Shown: positions 1-8,413 of the stretch, in pieces
How positions within the stretch are numbered: position 1 is the stretch's first letter
Layout: each line of letters begins with the position of its first letter
DNA from: an uncultured Acidobacteriota bacterium
GTDB taxonomy: Bacteria > Acidobacteriota > Terriglobia > Terriglobales > Acidobacteriaceae
Direction: 5' to 3'
DNA: 64,000 bases
Assembly (NCBI GenBank): GCA_903851035.1
Contig: CAINND010000089.1
Location: 51,220-115,219 of the forward strand
Position numbers and translations under genes: made by a program
Notes under the pieces: model-generated
The model's database searches: none
Seen by the model: the letters and a program-made list of their open reading frames with translations, nothing else
Told to the model about the DNA's origin: nothing

Positions 1-1230
1 CAGGTCGTCGGCAATGCGATAGTCAAATAGCGAGTAAGCGCTGGCCACTGCGTCGTGATTGCCGCACAACTGCTTGATGGTCTTCGACGCACGGCTGCGC
101 TCCCAGATGCCGATGAGCCACAGGGAATTCATGCCGCGGCGGGCCAGGTCGTCCAGCTCTTCGTCCGGCACCTGGTCGAGCTTGTCGATTTGCCGCGCGT
201 ATTTACGGGAGAGCTGTGCCAGCCACACATAGGTGCTCTTGGCGATAAGCACGGCGGTCGGCATCCATGCCTGATCGGCGCTGAAGCGCTCATACTCATG
301 CGCGGGATCGCCGAAGACCGGCACGTTGGAGTGCGATGTGATTCCAGGCCACTGTTGCAATCCCTGCTCGCGGCGGCGGCGCGCGGCCTCCTCGGCGGCG
401 CGGGCGGCCTCGGCGCGGGCTGCAGCCTCGCTCGCGGCATCTGCGGGATGAAACTGCATCCAGATGGCGAGTTCTTCCTCGCGCAGTATGTCTCCGGCGA
501 TGAGCAGATAGCGGTCAATATCGGTGCCCAATAGGGTCTTCCAGCGGGCGCGGATGAGCGTGAGCTGCTCGCTGAGTGAGCCCGGCGCAGCCTCGGCCGG
601 CGCGCGGAGCAGGTCATACAGATTGACCGGCGCGGCGCCTTCGATGGGAATCAGCGGGCGGGTGGCAAAATACGTTGGCAGTTGCAGGGCGACCTTGCGG
701 TAGGCCGTCTGCGCCGCAAGCTGGCTGTCTTCAAAAAGTTCGGCAAAGGGATGGAAGGCCGTGTTGCGGTTGGCCATCCAGAGCAGCACCATCTCTTCCA
801 TGGCGGCCGCGCGGTGCGGAACGCCATCGGTTGCACCCTTCAGCCACTCCTCCGGTTTATGCTGACCGCTGTAGACCGTCGAGCCGGGAAAGTGCTGCAC
901 GAAAGCCAGCAGCAGTTTGTCCATCTCCTGCTCGCCAACCTGACTGGCGAAGAAGCCGAGCGCATCGGTCATCACCGTGGGGTCGTACTGCTTACGATAA
1001 CGGGCGATGACGGCGTGGCTGGCCTCGTCGATGAGGCCCATGGCGTACAGAGCGCCGGCATTGACCGCACGCTCCGGATGGTTGCGCGCATCGCGGACGA
1101 GGTTCATGCGGTAGGCCAGTTCGCGAGCCGCACTGACGCTGGCAAACACCACGTTGCCATTAAAGGAGAAGAGCGTCTCGGCAAACCGGTAACGATCGCG
1201 CACCGCACGAGAGATGTGAAATTCCATCAT
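1..1230 (-). CDS. Large alpha-amylase-family glycosidase, N-terminal part (truncated by window edge)
   Basis: The minus-strand frame is open from the left edge to an ATG-ATG pair at about 1230, with GGGAAG just upstream, giving about 410 residues of a longer protein. The ORF track omits it because the stop lies outside the window. Visible stretches such as GMNSLWLIGIWERS and LCGNHDAVASAYSLFDY resemble the start of the barrel in very large GH13-type glycosidases, which would act on alpha-glucans. An Ala/Glu/Arg-rich helix (around residues 265-285) separates a helical N-terminal region from this part. The catalytic residues would lie beyond the edge, so activity cannot be checked. The frame is open further upstream, so a longer N-terminus is possible. 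The + strand ORFs here are shadows. Confidence 0.6.
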   Translation of the reverse strand, partial: MMEFHISRAVRDRYRFAETLFSFNGNVVFASVSAARELAYRMNLVRDARNHPERAVNAGALYAMGLIDEASHAVIARYRKQYDPTVMTDALGFFASQVGEQEMDKLLLAFVQHFPGSTVYSGQHKPEEWLKGATDGVPHRAAAMEEMVLLWMANRNTAFHPFAELFEDSQLAAQTAYRKVALQLPTYFATRPLIPIEGAAPVNLYDLLRAPAEAAPGSLSEQLTLIRARWKTLLGTDIDRYLLIAGDILREEELAIWMQFHPADAASEAAARAEAARAAEEAARRRREQGLQQWPGITSHSNVPVFGDPAHEYERFSADQAWMPTAVLIAKSTYVWLAQLSRKYARQIDKLDQVPDEELDDLARRGMNSLWLIGIWERSRASKTIKQLCGNHDAVASAYSLFDYRIADDL

Positions 1231-1321
1231 AATGAGTGCTTCCCGGGCGAGGCCCGAACCACCATGATGCCAGATGCAAGGCCAATCGGCATCCGGCAAT
1301 ACATTAGACGCCCTTGGCGCA

Positions 1322-1357
1322 CAAAGTAAAAGGGCCGCTGCCTTGCGGCGCGGCCCC
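1322..1357 (-). terminator. Intrinsic terminator of rpsU
   Basis: Read on the minus strand, GGGCCGC and GCGGCCC arms are separated by an 11-nt loop and followed by TTTTACTTT, about 20 nt after the rpsU stop. It separates rpsU from the downstream glycosidase. Confidence 0.8.
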
Positions 1358-1376
1358 CTGGAAAACGATGGAACCG

Positions 1377-1577
1377 TTAGTCCTTCGGTTCCTTGCGAAT
1401 CTTTTTCTGTGCCCGCTTGCGGGCCAGAGCCTGCTTCACGCGCATCTTGGCGCCCGGCTTCAGATAGTAGGAGTGACGCTTCACTTCCTTGATGATGTCT
1501 TCCGTCTGAACCTTGCGCTTGAAACGACGCAGGGCGCTCTCAATGCTCTCACCCTCTTGCAGTCGAATTTCAGCCAA
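1377..1577 (-). CDS. rpsU: 30S ribosomal protein S21
   Basis: This 66-residue basic protein contains the S21 features: the N-terminal EGESIESALRRFKRKV segment, then an Arg/Lys-rich helix with RHSYYLKPGAKMRVKQ and a lysine-rich tail. S21 binds the 30S platform near the 3' end of 16S rRNA and assists initiation. The length matches the family (about 60-70). It is monocistronic, with its own terminator downstream, and lies between the glycosidase and the M61 peptidase on the same strand. Confidence 0.95.
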   Translation of the reverse strand: MAEIRLQEGESIESALRRFKRKVQTEDIIKEVKRHSYYLKPGAKMRVKQALARKRAQKKIRKEPKD

Positions 1578-1685
1578 TCAAATCACCCGCCAATCCAGCC
1601 ACATGCGGCTACTCAAAAAGTTTAACAGAAAGCCGCCCGGGCTGCCTACACCCCTCCCAAAGGGCGCTCCAATACAGGTATCAGC

Positions 1686-3623
1686 TCAATCCTGCCCCTT
1701 GAAGGGCTCCGGAAGGGTAGTAACCCTGGGCTTCAGGATGTCACTGAGCAGGTCAGGCTGGCCTTCGATGCGGACAAGATGCGGATAGCGTGGGCCATCG
1801 TAGTAATCGAGCGTAACGGTGCGATAGTACTCGGTGTTCTCCACAATGAGATGAATGGGCGTGTGCGACTTTTGCGCCTCACGCAGTGCGTTGAGCAACA
1901 ACTCGGCCGAAAAACGGCGTCCATTGACGGCGATAATCTTCATCCCCGGCCCGATTCCCTTCCTTGCGGCCACGCCGCCCTCGATGGCATCTCGCACATA
2001 GCCCTGCGCGGAGAGTTCCAGGCCCAGCGATGCGATGGCATCCACTCCGTGGTGCTCATCCAGCTTGGCAATCAGGTTGGGCTTTTCGGTGTACACCAGC
2101 TTCCAGCCGGAGTTCTCCAGGCCAGCCAGTGGTGCGTGCTCGGCAACCTTCAACACACGGTCGGTAAGCAGGCCACGCCAGTCATAGGGGACGAGCTGGT
2201 TGAGCGTGCTAACCACATCGTCGAAGGTATAGGTCTTCACCGCCGGAGGCGTGTTTTCTCCACCATGGAAAAGATGCGCAAAATCGTCCATGGACTTGGT
2301 GCCATTGCTCTTCTGGCGCAGAAGGCTGTCCACCTCCAGCCAGATCAGCGCGCCTTCTTCATAGAAGTCCGTGCTGCGGCGATAGTTGCCGAAGGCTCCA
2401 CCGGAGCCATAAAGCTGTTGTGCGGCGGTCGCTGTGTCTTCCAGCGGGCGCCAGTTGCGCCCCGGGCGATAGCTCATGCCGCTGGCCACCTCGGCCAGCT
2501 CCTCGCGCCACTGTTCGGGCGTTTGCAGACCACTGCGGGCGGTCAGCACAAAACCAAAGTATTCGGTCAACCCCTCGTAAACCCACAGCAGGTTGCCCTT
2601 CATCGGCGTCGCATACTCGGGGGTAGCCAGCCCGGCGGGGCGGCGATACTTGCCGTTCCAGGAGTGGGTGTACTCGTGCGGCAGTAGCCCCGCGCCCAGC
2701 GTCCACTGTGAGGCGTCGGTCAGGTAGCCCTCGCCGGTGCGGCTGTCGTTGCTCTCATGGTGCTCCAGGCCGAAGTGCGCCACATGGTCGCTCAAGGTGA
2801 GCAGAAAGTGATAGTCGCGGTAGTGGCGTGCCCCATAAAGCGCGCCAGCTTCGGCCACAAGATTCTGGAAGGCCTTTTCCTGCGGCGCGGCAAGTCGCAG
2901 GGCGGCTGCCGAGTCGGCGGCGATGTCCAGCTCATGCTCTGGCGTCTGACCGGCCTGCAAGGGAACCTTCTTCAGGTACTGGCCCATCAGAACCGGCGAA
3001 TCCACCAGGGTGGTCAATGAGGCGGTGGCATAGCTGATCGTAGCGGCCGACTCCGACTCCTTTGGCAAGGCCGAAGCCCAACTCCACTCGGTGGGCAGTC
3101 GCAGGGTGGCCTTCACGCCAACCTCGTCGGAGCCGCGCCCCTTGGGGTAGAGAGCGAACCAGTTCCAGCTCAGCACGGCCAGTTTCTCCGTGGCCGAGCT
3201 GCCGGCGCTGAAACCTCCGGGACTTTCCATTGCATCCATGTAGTCGAGGCTCGCTTCGATTGTGGTCACGCCCTTGGGTACATCGACGTGGAAGGTGTAC
3301 ATATCGAGCGGATCGCGATGCCAGCTCAGCGGCTGACCATTGGCGCGGAAGAAGAGGCCGGCGGTATCCACCAAGGGGCCGGTGGGGCCGTGCTCACCGG
3401 GAATCCACTTCGGGTAGAGCAGCACGAAATCACCCGCGGTGGCCGGGATGGTCAGCCTGGCGTGGAAGACCTTGCGCGGAGCCTCGGAGGCATCCACCGT
3501 AAGCGTCTCCGTAAGGGCAAAGCCCGTGGTTTTGATGGTGCTGTACGGGGCAGGCCCACTCTGCGAATAGGCAGCGGCCAGGGACAACAATACGGCAGAC
3601 AACACGAAGAACAGCTTGCGCAT
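1686..3623 (-). CDS. M61-family metallopeptidase with PDZ domain, exported
   Basis: The ORF is open to 3746, but ATG at 3623 is the likely start. It has AGGAG about 8 nt upstream and opens with a signal peptide (MRKLFFVLSAVLLSLAAAYS), giving 645 residues. The zinc site HEYTH is at about residue 316, and a downstream YEGLTEYFG supplies the third (Glu) ligand expected in M61 glycyl-aminopeptidase-like enzymes. An N-terminal beta-rich domain precedes the peptidase. The C-terminal part (GYVRDAIEGGVAARKGIGPGMKI type) is PDZ-like. It probably trims peptides in the periplasm. It is divergent from tmk. Substrate unknown. Confidence 0.85.
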   Translation of the reverse strand: MRKLFFVLSAVLLSLAAAYSQSGPAPYSTIKTTGFALTETLTVDASEAPRKVFHARLTIPATAGDFVLLYPKWIPGEHGPTGPLVDTAGLFFRANGQPLSWHRDPLDMYTFHVDVPKGVTTIEASLDYMDAMESPGGFSAGSSATEKLAVLSWNWFALYPKGRGSDEVGVKATLRLPTEWSWASALPKESESAATISYATASLTTLVDSPVLMGQYLKKVPLQAGQTPEHELDIAADSAAALRLAAPQEKAFQNLVAEAGALYGARHYRDYHFLLTLSDHVAHFGLEHHESNDSRTGEGYLTDASQWTLGAGLLPHEYTHSWNGKYRRPAGLATPEYATPMKGNLLWVYEGLTEYFGFVLTARSGLQTPEQWREELAEVASGMSYRPGRNWRPLEDTATAAQQLYGSGGAFGNYRRSTDFYEEGALIWLEVDSLLRQKSNGTKSMDDFAHLFHGGENTPPAVKTYTFDDVVSTLNQLVPYDWRGLLTDRVLKVAEHAPLAGLENSGWKLVYTEKPNLIAKLDEHHGVDAIASLGLELSAQGYVRDAIEGGVAARKGIGPGMKIIAVNGRRFSAELLLNALREAQKSHTPIHLIVENTEYYRTVTLDYYDGPRYPHLVRIEGQPDLLSDILKPRVTTLPEPFKGQD

Positions 3624-3776
3624 TTGGTACTCCTGAAGATTGAGGGCTGGTTCGGGGCTCATCATGCCGCGGCAAGGATGGCCGTACATCGGCCGCGGGG
3701 CACCCACGCCCAGCGGCATTTTCTCCGAGTGTAACAGACGGCCCACGCACGCCGGGAGCGTCCAGCGGCCGCCACT

Positions 3777-4460
3777 TTGCTATATCATTTCCCTGTGCGG
3801 CGCGAAGCACATCACGGGCGCTTTATCACCTTCGAGGGGCTGGACGGCTGCGGCAAGAGCACGCACCTCGAGCGGTTGGCGGAGTTCCTGCGCCAGCGCG
3901 GGTTGGAAGTGCTGACCACGCGCGAACCGGGTGGCACCGAGATCGGCGAAAAGATCCGGGCCATTCTGCTCAACTCGCGCACACAGGGCCTGGCACCGCT
4001 GGCCGAGTTGGCACTTATGTTTGCCAGCCGCGCGCAGCAGATCTCCGAAGTCGTTCTGCCTGCCATCAACCGTGGCGCCTGGGTGCTGTGCGACCGCTAC
4101 ACCGACAGCTCTGAGGCCTACCAGGGCGCGGGACGCCAGCTTGGCGCTGATGCCGTGCTCACTCTGCATCGCGTGCTCTGCCTCAGCCTGCAACCCGATC
4201 TCACCATCCTGCTGGATAACGACCTTGCGGCCAGCCTGGCACGCGCGCGCCGACGCAACCTGCACGCCGAAGGCGAGGCCGATGAGAACCGTTTTGAGCA
4301 GGAGAACCGTGCCTTCTTCGAACGCGTGCAGAAGCAGTTTCTGGCCATTGCCCATCGCGAGCCTGAACGCGTGGCGCTGATCGACGCGCGGCGTCCGCTG
4401 GAAGTTGTGCAGCAGGACGTGATGACCACGGTTTGCGAACGCCTGCTGGGAGAGCACTAA
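3777..4460 (+). CDS. tmk: Thymidylate kinase
   Basis: Converts dTMP to dTDP. The P-loop GLDGCGKST is at residues 21-29, the DRYTDSSEAYQGAGRQL region matches the thymidylate kinase DR[YF] substrate motif, and a basic LID-like segment (ARARRRNLHAEGEADENRFEQE) follows. The track start is a TTG at 3777. A GTG at 3795 gives an N-terminus (VRREAHHGRFITFEG) closer to the usual family length. Neither has a clear Shine-Dalgarno, so the start is uncertain by six codons. It is followed after 3 nt by holB, a common tmk-holB operon. Confidence 0.92.
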   Translation: MLYHFPVRREAHHGRFITFEGLDGCGKSTHLERLAEFLRQRGLEVLTTREPGGTEIGEKIRAILLNSRTQGLAPLAELALMFASRAQQISEVVLPAINRGAWVLCDRYTDSSEAYQGAGRQLGADAVLTLHRVLCLSLQPDLTILLDNDLAASLARARRRNLHAEGEADENRFEQENRAFFERVQKQFLAIAHREPERVALIDARRPLEVVQQDVMTTVCERLLGEH

Positions 4461-4463
4461 GTC

Positions 4464-5558
4464 ATGGGCTTCGATCAGTTCCGCGGCAACCATCAGGTCG
4501 TGCATCAGTTGCGGGAGATGATCAGCCGCGACCACCTGCCGCATGCCATCATCCTTACCGGCCCGCGCGGCTCCGGCAAGTTCACCCTGGCGCAGATGGT
4601 TGCCAAGGCCGTCAACTGCCTGGAGCATCCCACCGCCGAGGATGGACTGCCCGACTTCTGCGGACGCTGCTCGAACTGCGAACGCATCGGCCAGGCCGAC
4701 CAACTGGATCAGCGCTTTGCCGAGGCAGTGGAGGCTCGCGAAGGCCTGCGCGACACCGACAAGCGTGAGACCCGCATCCTGGTGCAGACCCATCCCGAGG
4801 TGCTGATCATTCCGCCCGACCCGCCGCAGATGCTGGTCAAGGTGGATCAGGTGCGCCACGTCATCGGCGAAATCTACTATCGCCCCACCCAGGGCGGCCA
4901 TCGCTTTTACATCTTCAGCGAATCCAATTTTATGAAAGAGGCGGCCAACGCCCTGCTCAAAGTGCTGGAGGAGCCACCCGACTTCGCCACCATCTTCCTG
5001 CTGGCGGAAAATGCCAACAGCCTGCTGCCTACTATCCGCTCGCGCTGCATCACCCTGCGCCTGGCGCCGTTGACTGCCGAGGAGATTGGCGAGGACCTGA
5101 AGCTGCGTCCGGAGTGGACGGCGGCGCAGAAGAAGCTGGTGGCACGGCTGTGCGGCGGTGCCGTGGGGCGCGCCCGTGGCTTTGACCTGGCTGGATACCT
5201 GACCGCACGCAAGGATGCCCTGCTGCTGCTTTCCACCGCTCTGGGCGAGAACGACCATGGCGCTCTCTATAAGGCCACCGAGGCCTATCGCGCCGGTGGC
5301 GAGGGCAAGGAGAAAACCGATCAGATGATCGCCGTGCTCTACTCCGTGCTGGAGGACCTGATCTTCCTTAAGTCCGGCACACCGGAACTGGTGCGCAACC
5401 AAGACGCACAAGGTGAGTTGGAGCGCATGGCTTCTGCGATCAGCTTTGAGTGGCTGGTGCGCGCCAGCGAAGGACTGGGCGAAGTGCAAAGCGGCATGCG
5501 CCGCAACCTGCTACGCTCGCTCTCGCTCGACGGATACTCCGGTTCACTGGAGATTTGA
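4464..5558 (+). CDS. holB: DNA polymerase III delta' subunit (clamp loader)
   Basis: This 364-residue AAA+ protein has a Walker A GPRGSGKFT at residues 33-41 and a four-cysteine zinc site (about C52, C66, C69, C72; CGRCSNC). It also has ALLKVLEEPP and IRSRC, typical of clamp-loader subunits. The delta' subunit is the stator of the clamp loader that opens the beta clamp. A roughly 30-residue stretch between the zinc module and the next conserved block (QRFAEAVEAREGLRDTDK) looks longer than in E. coli. The walker lysine is present although many delta' proteins have lost ATPase residues, so a DnaX-like reading cannot be fully excluded. Start ATG lies 3 nt after tmk. Confidence 0.85.
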   Translation: MGFDQFRGNHQVVHQLREMISRDHLPHAIILTGPRGSGKFTLAQMVAKAVNCLEHPTAEDGLPDFCGRCSNCERIGQADQLDQRFAEAVEAREGLRDTDKRETRILVQTHPEVLIIPPDPPQMLVKVDQVRHVIGEIYYRPTQGGHRFYIFSESNFMKEAANALLKVLEEPPDFATIFLLAENANSLLPTIRSRCITLRLAPLTAEEIGEDLKLRPEWTAAQKKLVARLCGGAVGRARGFDLAGYLTARKDALLLLSTALGENDHGALYKATEAYRAGGEGKEKTDQMIAVLYSVLEDLIFLKSGTPELVRNQDAQGELERMASAISFEWLVRASEGLGEVQSGMRRNLLRSLSLDGYSGSLEI

Positions 5559-5781
5559 TTCTCCTTGCAAACGCCCCCCACCGAACTACTTCTGCAATCC
5601 ACAGAGAAGGATTGTCTTGCTCCCGTCGGTATGGTAGGGTGTAGCCAAATCGTCGAATTTCTCATCTGGCCAATTACTTAGTAGCGTGCGCATCGCATGG
5701 CACGCCAGCGGTGTCTCAGCCGGTGAGTTCGGCGCCAGCTTGGTGGCATATGTCCAAGCTCCCCGTGGGGAGAGGATCACA

Positions 5782-6201
5782 ATGAGAAACGGAGCTGAGC
5801 CGGAAGCCTTCCTGCGCGAGCCGGAGACGGAAAACTTCGGCAATCGCAAGCTGATTCGCCCCTCGCTATCCCGTGAGACGTTGCGCGCCGTGGAGCCGGG
5901 GGCTGATCGACGCGACCGTCCCACCCGCACTGCCGAGCGTGCGGCGCCTCCAGCGGCGGCTCAGGCTGCAAAAAAAGCCGCGCCCGCCGAGCAGACCCAC
6001 GCTGAAAACTTCTATTACCAGAAGCAGATGCAGAGCAAAACTCCGATGGTTGTCGTAACCCGCGAGGGCGAGGAGTTGCATGGCATCATCGAATGGTATG
6101 ACAAGACCTGCATCAAGCTGAACCGCGCCGCCGGCCAGAGCAACCTGCTCATCTACAAGAGCGCCATCCGCTACATGTACAAAGAGGGCGAGGCCAGGTA
6201 G
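5782..6201 (+). CDS. hfq: Hfq-like RNA chaperone with long N-terminal extension
   Basis: The ORF is open from 5686. ATG at 5782 is preferred because GGAGAGG lies 6 nt upstream, giving 139 residues. The last 65 residues (ENFYYQKQMQSKTPMVVVT...IKLNRAAGQSNLLIYKSAIRYMYK) match the Sm/Hfq fold, with a YKSAIRYM block in the position of Sm2. The first 75 residues are rich in Arg, Pro, Ala and Glu and look disordered. In proteobacterial Hfq the Sm core comes first and the tail is C-terminal, so the layout is inverted. The role is expected to be sRNA-mRNA annealing. It is monocistronic and ends at a hairpin terminator. Confidence 0.82.
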   Translation: MRNGAEPEAFLREPETENFGNRKLIRPSLSRETLRAVEPGADRRDRPTRTAERAAPPAAAQAAKKAAPAEQTHAENFYYQKQMQSKTPMVVVTREGEELHGIIEWYDKTCIKLNRAAGQSNLLIYKSAIRYMYKEGEAR

Positions 6202-6221
6202 CCACCTGATGCAGAAATACA

Positions 6222-6247
6222 AAGCCCGCCACCTGGCGGGCTCTTTG
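6222..6247. terminator. Bidirectional terminator between hfq and sua5
   Basis: GCCCGCCA and TGGCGGGC arms with a 2-nt loop. The + side ends in TCTTTG and the minus side runs into TTTGTATTT. It sits 20 nt after hfq and 35 nt after sua5, which are convergent. Confidence 0.7.
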
Positions 6248-6282
6248 CTGCGCTGGAGTCGGATTTAACAGGATTATTGCAA

Positions 6283-7326
6283 TTACTTGGCGGCTTTATT
6301 CAGGCGGTCGCGCAGGGCAAGCCCAATGCCTTCAGCGGGCGGCAGCGGACACAAGATCAGTTCCACTTCAAGCTCATCCAGCGCGCGCAGTCGGCCATAA
6401 AGCTCTCGTGCCAGCGTCTCTGGCTGATGCCAGTCTCCCCAGGGCAGCACGGTCACACGGGCATCCGTGGGAGGCAGTGCCCACCCGGAGGGCAGCAGCA
6501 CGCCCACGCGGCGTCCTGTGGCGCGCAAGATGGCTTCGGCAAGCTCGGTCTCGCCACCTACAAGGTGCAGCGGAGCACGCGGCGCATAATGGCGAATACC
6601 CAATCCGGGCGACTCCAGGCTCTCAGGCGGCGCCTCGTCGCGCACCGCACGCTCAGCCACCCGGACTTCACCCAGAAGGACGCGCAACTGCTCCGCCGTC
6701 ACCCCGCCGGGGCGGTAGATGATGGGAGGATGTGTGGTGGGATCGAGTACCGTGGATTCCAGACCCACGGTGCATGGCCCCGCGTCGAGCACGGCGTCAA
6801 TGCGGCCATCCAGATCGGCCAGGACGTGCTCGGCTGTGGTGGGACTGGTGTGGCCAAAGCGGTTGGCGCTGGGCGCCGCCACGGGCACGCCAGCGGCCAG
6901 CAAAAGGGCACGTGCCACGGGATGCGAGGGCACGCGCAGACCGACTTTCTCCCGCCCGGCGGTGCAGATGGCGGGAATGCACTCAGCACGGGGCAGAAGC
7001 ATGGTCAGCGGGCCGGGCCAAAAGGCGGCGGCGAGCTTTTCGGCCTCATCCGGCCACTGGGAGGCCAGTTTGCGGGCTTCGGCCGCCGAGGGCGCGTGAA
7101 CGATGACGGGATCCCAGTGCGGGCGCTGCTTGGCATGGAATATCTTCTCCACCGCGGCGGTCGAGAGCGCGTTGGCGCCCAGGCCGTAGACGGTCTCCGT
7201 GGGGAAGGCCACCAGCCCGCCGGCTTGCAATATACGAGCAGCCTCCCGCAGAGCTGGATCCAGTGCCAGCCGGGCCAAGTCTTCTCCCGCTGATGGCGGG
7301 GCCAGGCGCAGCACCAGGGTCTGCAT
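6283..7326 (-). CDS. L-threonylcarbamoyladenylate synthase (Sua5/YrdC/YciO family)
   Basis: This 347-residue protein has an N-terminal YrdC domain (about residues 20-210), with FPTETVYGLGANA, KQRPHWDPVIVH and WPGPLTMLL, and the SANRFGHTSPT loop. It also has a C-terminal Sua5 domain (about 240-345). It makes threonylcarbamoyl-AMP from threonine, bicarbonate and ATP for the t6A modification at tRNA position 37. The long Sua5 form rather than short TsaC is indicated by the length. It is 6 nt downstream of dcd on the same strand, so co-transcription is likely. Confidence 0.92.
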   Translation of the reverse strand: MQTLVLRLAPPSAGEDLARLALDPALREAARILQAGGLVAFPTETVYGLGANALSTAAVEKIFHAKQRPHWDPVIVHAPSAAEARKLASQWPDEAEKLAAAFWPGPLTMLLPRAECIPAICTAGREKVGLRVPSHPVARALLLAAGVPVAAPSANRFGHTSPTTAEHVLADLDGRIDAVLDAGPCTVGLESTVLDPTTHPPIIYRPGGVTAEQLRVLLGEVRVAERAVRDEAPPESLESPGLGIRHYAPRAPLHLVGGETELAEAILRATGRRVGVLLPSGWALPPTDARVTVLPWGDWHQPETLARELYGRLRALDELEVELILCPLPPAEGIGLALRDRLNKAAK

Positions 7327-7332
7327 GGCGGC

Positions 7333-7887
7333 CTAAAGCTTGGGCAGCACGATGCCGCTCTGCTTCTGGTATTTGCCGGCCTTGTCCTTGTAGCTCACCT
7401 CGCAGGGCTCGTCGCCCTGGAAGAAGAGAATCTGGCAGAGACCTTCGTTGGCATAGACCTTGGCGGGCAGCGGCGTGGTGTTGCTGATTTCGAGGGTGAC
7501 AAAGCCCTCCCACTCGGGCTCAAAGGGCGTGACGTTGACGATGATGCCGCAGCGCGCGTAGGTGCTTTTGCCGACACAGATGGTCAGCACATCGCGCGGA
7601 ATCTTGAAGTACTCCACCGAGCGCGCCAGGGCAAAGCTGTTGGGCGGCACCATGATGCTGTCTCCGCGGACGCTGACGAACGAGCGCTCATCAAAATGCT
7701 TAGGGTCCACCACGGCGGAGTTGACGTTGGTGAAGATCTTGAACTCGTCGGCCACGCGCAGGTCGTAGCCATAGCTGGAGAGCCCATAGCTGATCACGCC
7801 CTCGCGTACCTGCTTCTCGCAGAAGGGGTTGATCATGTCGTGCTTTTGCGCCATTTCGCGGATCCAGCGGTCGCTCTTGATTGCCAT
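7333..7887 (-). CDS. dcd: dCTP deaminase
   Basis: Start at ATG 7887 rather than the longer track start, because [13 protein letters not shown] matches the family N-terminus and GAGG precedes it. The protein is 184 residues, the family norm. The conserved block [20 protein letters not shown] followed by [11 protein letters not shown] contains the catalytic Glu region of trimeric dCTP deaminases, which make dUTP for thymidylate synthesis. It is co-directional with sua5. The bifunctional dCTP deaminase/dUTPase of some lineages cannot be told apart by motif alone. Confidence 0.92.
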   Translation of the reverse strand: MAIKSDRWIREMAQKHDMINPFCEKQVREGVISYGLSSYGYDLRVADEFKIFTNVNSAVVDPKHFDERSFVSVRGDSIMVPPNSFALARSVEYFKIPRDVLTICVGKSTYARCGIIVNVTPFEPEWEGFVTLEISNTTPLPAKVYANEGLCQILFFQGDEPCEVSYKDKAGKYQKQSGIVLPKL

Positions 7888-8025
7888 TGCCTCGGTCGTC
7901 CTCGGTTGGAGTTTCACGGGCTGGGGGCACCTTCCGCGCCTCCCATTGCGGCCCAAAAGCCGGCTGGAGCTCCGTGTACGGCCATCTTACCATCCACCCC
8001 GGGTGCAGGAAGATGGGAAACTGCG

Positions 8026-8054
8026 TTGACAAGCCGCCGGGAATTTCCTAGCAT
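8026..8054 (+). promoter_or_regulatory. Sigma-70-type promoter for the HU/IHF gene
   Basis: A perfect -35 TTGACA is followed by exactly 17 nt and then TAGCAT (4 of 6 matches to TATAAT), ending 50 nt before the TTG start of the HU-like gene. It lies in the divergent dcd/HU intergenic region. Confidence 0.6.
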
Positions 8055-8104
8055 CAGTGGGGGTAAGCCCTTGATTTTCAATCTGTAGCGCGGGAGCCAA
8101 TCGC

Positions 8105-8374
8105 TTGATCAAACTCGACATCATCCACGAAGTGGTCAACCGCACGGGCGTCACCAAGACCAAAGCCGAGCGCGCGGTGGAAACCGTCTTTGAAAGCATG
8201 AAGAAGGCCTTGGCCGAAGGCGATCGCATCGAGCTGCGCGGCTTCGGCGTCTTCAACGTCCGCCCGCGCAAAACCGGCATTGGACGCAATCCCCGCACCG
8301 GCGCCGAGGTGAACATTCCCCCGGGCAAGGCCGTGCGCTTCAAGCCCGGCAAGGAACTGCAGTCCATTGATTAG
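8105..8374 (+). CDS. HU/IHF-family nucleoid DNA-binding protein
   Basis: This 89-residue protein has the HU fold signature: helical N-terminus (IIHEVVNRTGVTKTKAERAV), then GFGVFNVRPRKTGIGRNPRTG and FKPGKEL. The proline in RNPRTG is the residue that intercalates into DNA in this family. It starts at TTG with GGGAG 8 nt upstream. The sequence does not separate HU from IHF subunits, so no symbol is given. It has its own promoter and lies 39 nt upstream of an M50 protease gene on the same strand. Confidence 0.93.
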   Translation: MIKLDIIHEVVNRTGVTKTKAERAVETVFESMKKALAEGDRIELRGFGVFNVRPRKTGIGRNPRTGAEVNIPPGKAVRFKPGKELQSID

Positions 8375-8413
8375 CCCGGCGGCCGCTGTTACCTTGCCCA
8401 CGGCGGCCCGCTG

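Noticed and set aside
3780-5489. 569-codon minus-strand ORF over tmk and holB
   Set aside because: Antisense to two genes with clear P-loops and zinc motifs; no recognisable domain of its own.
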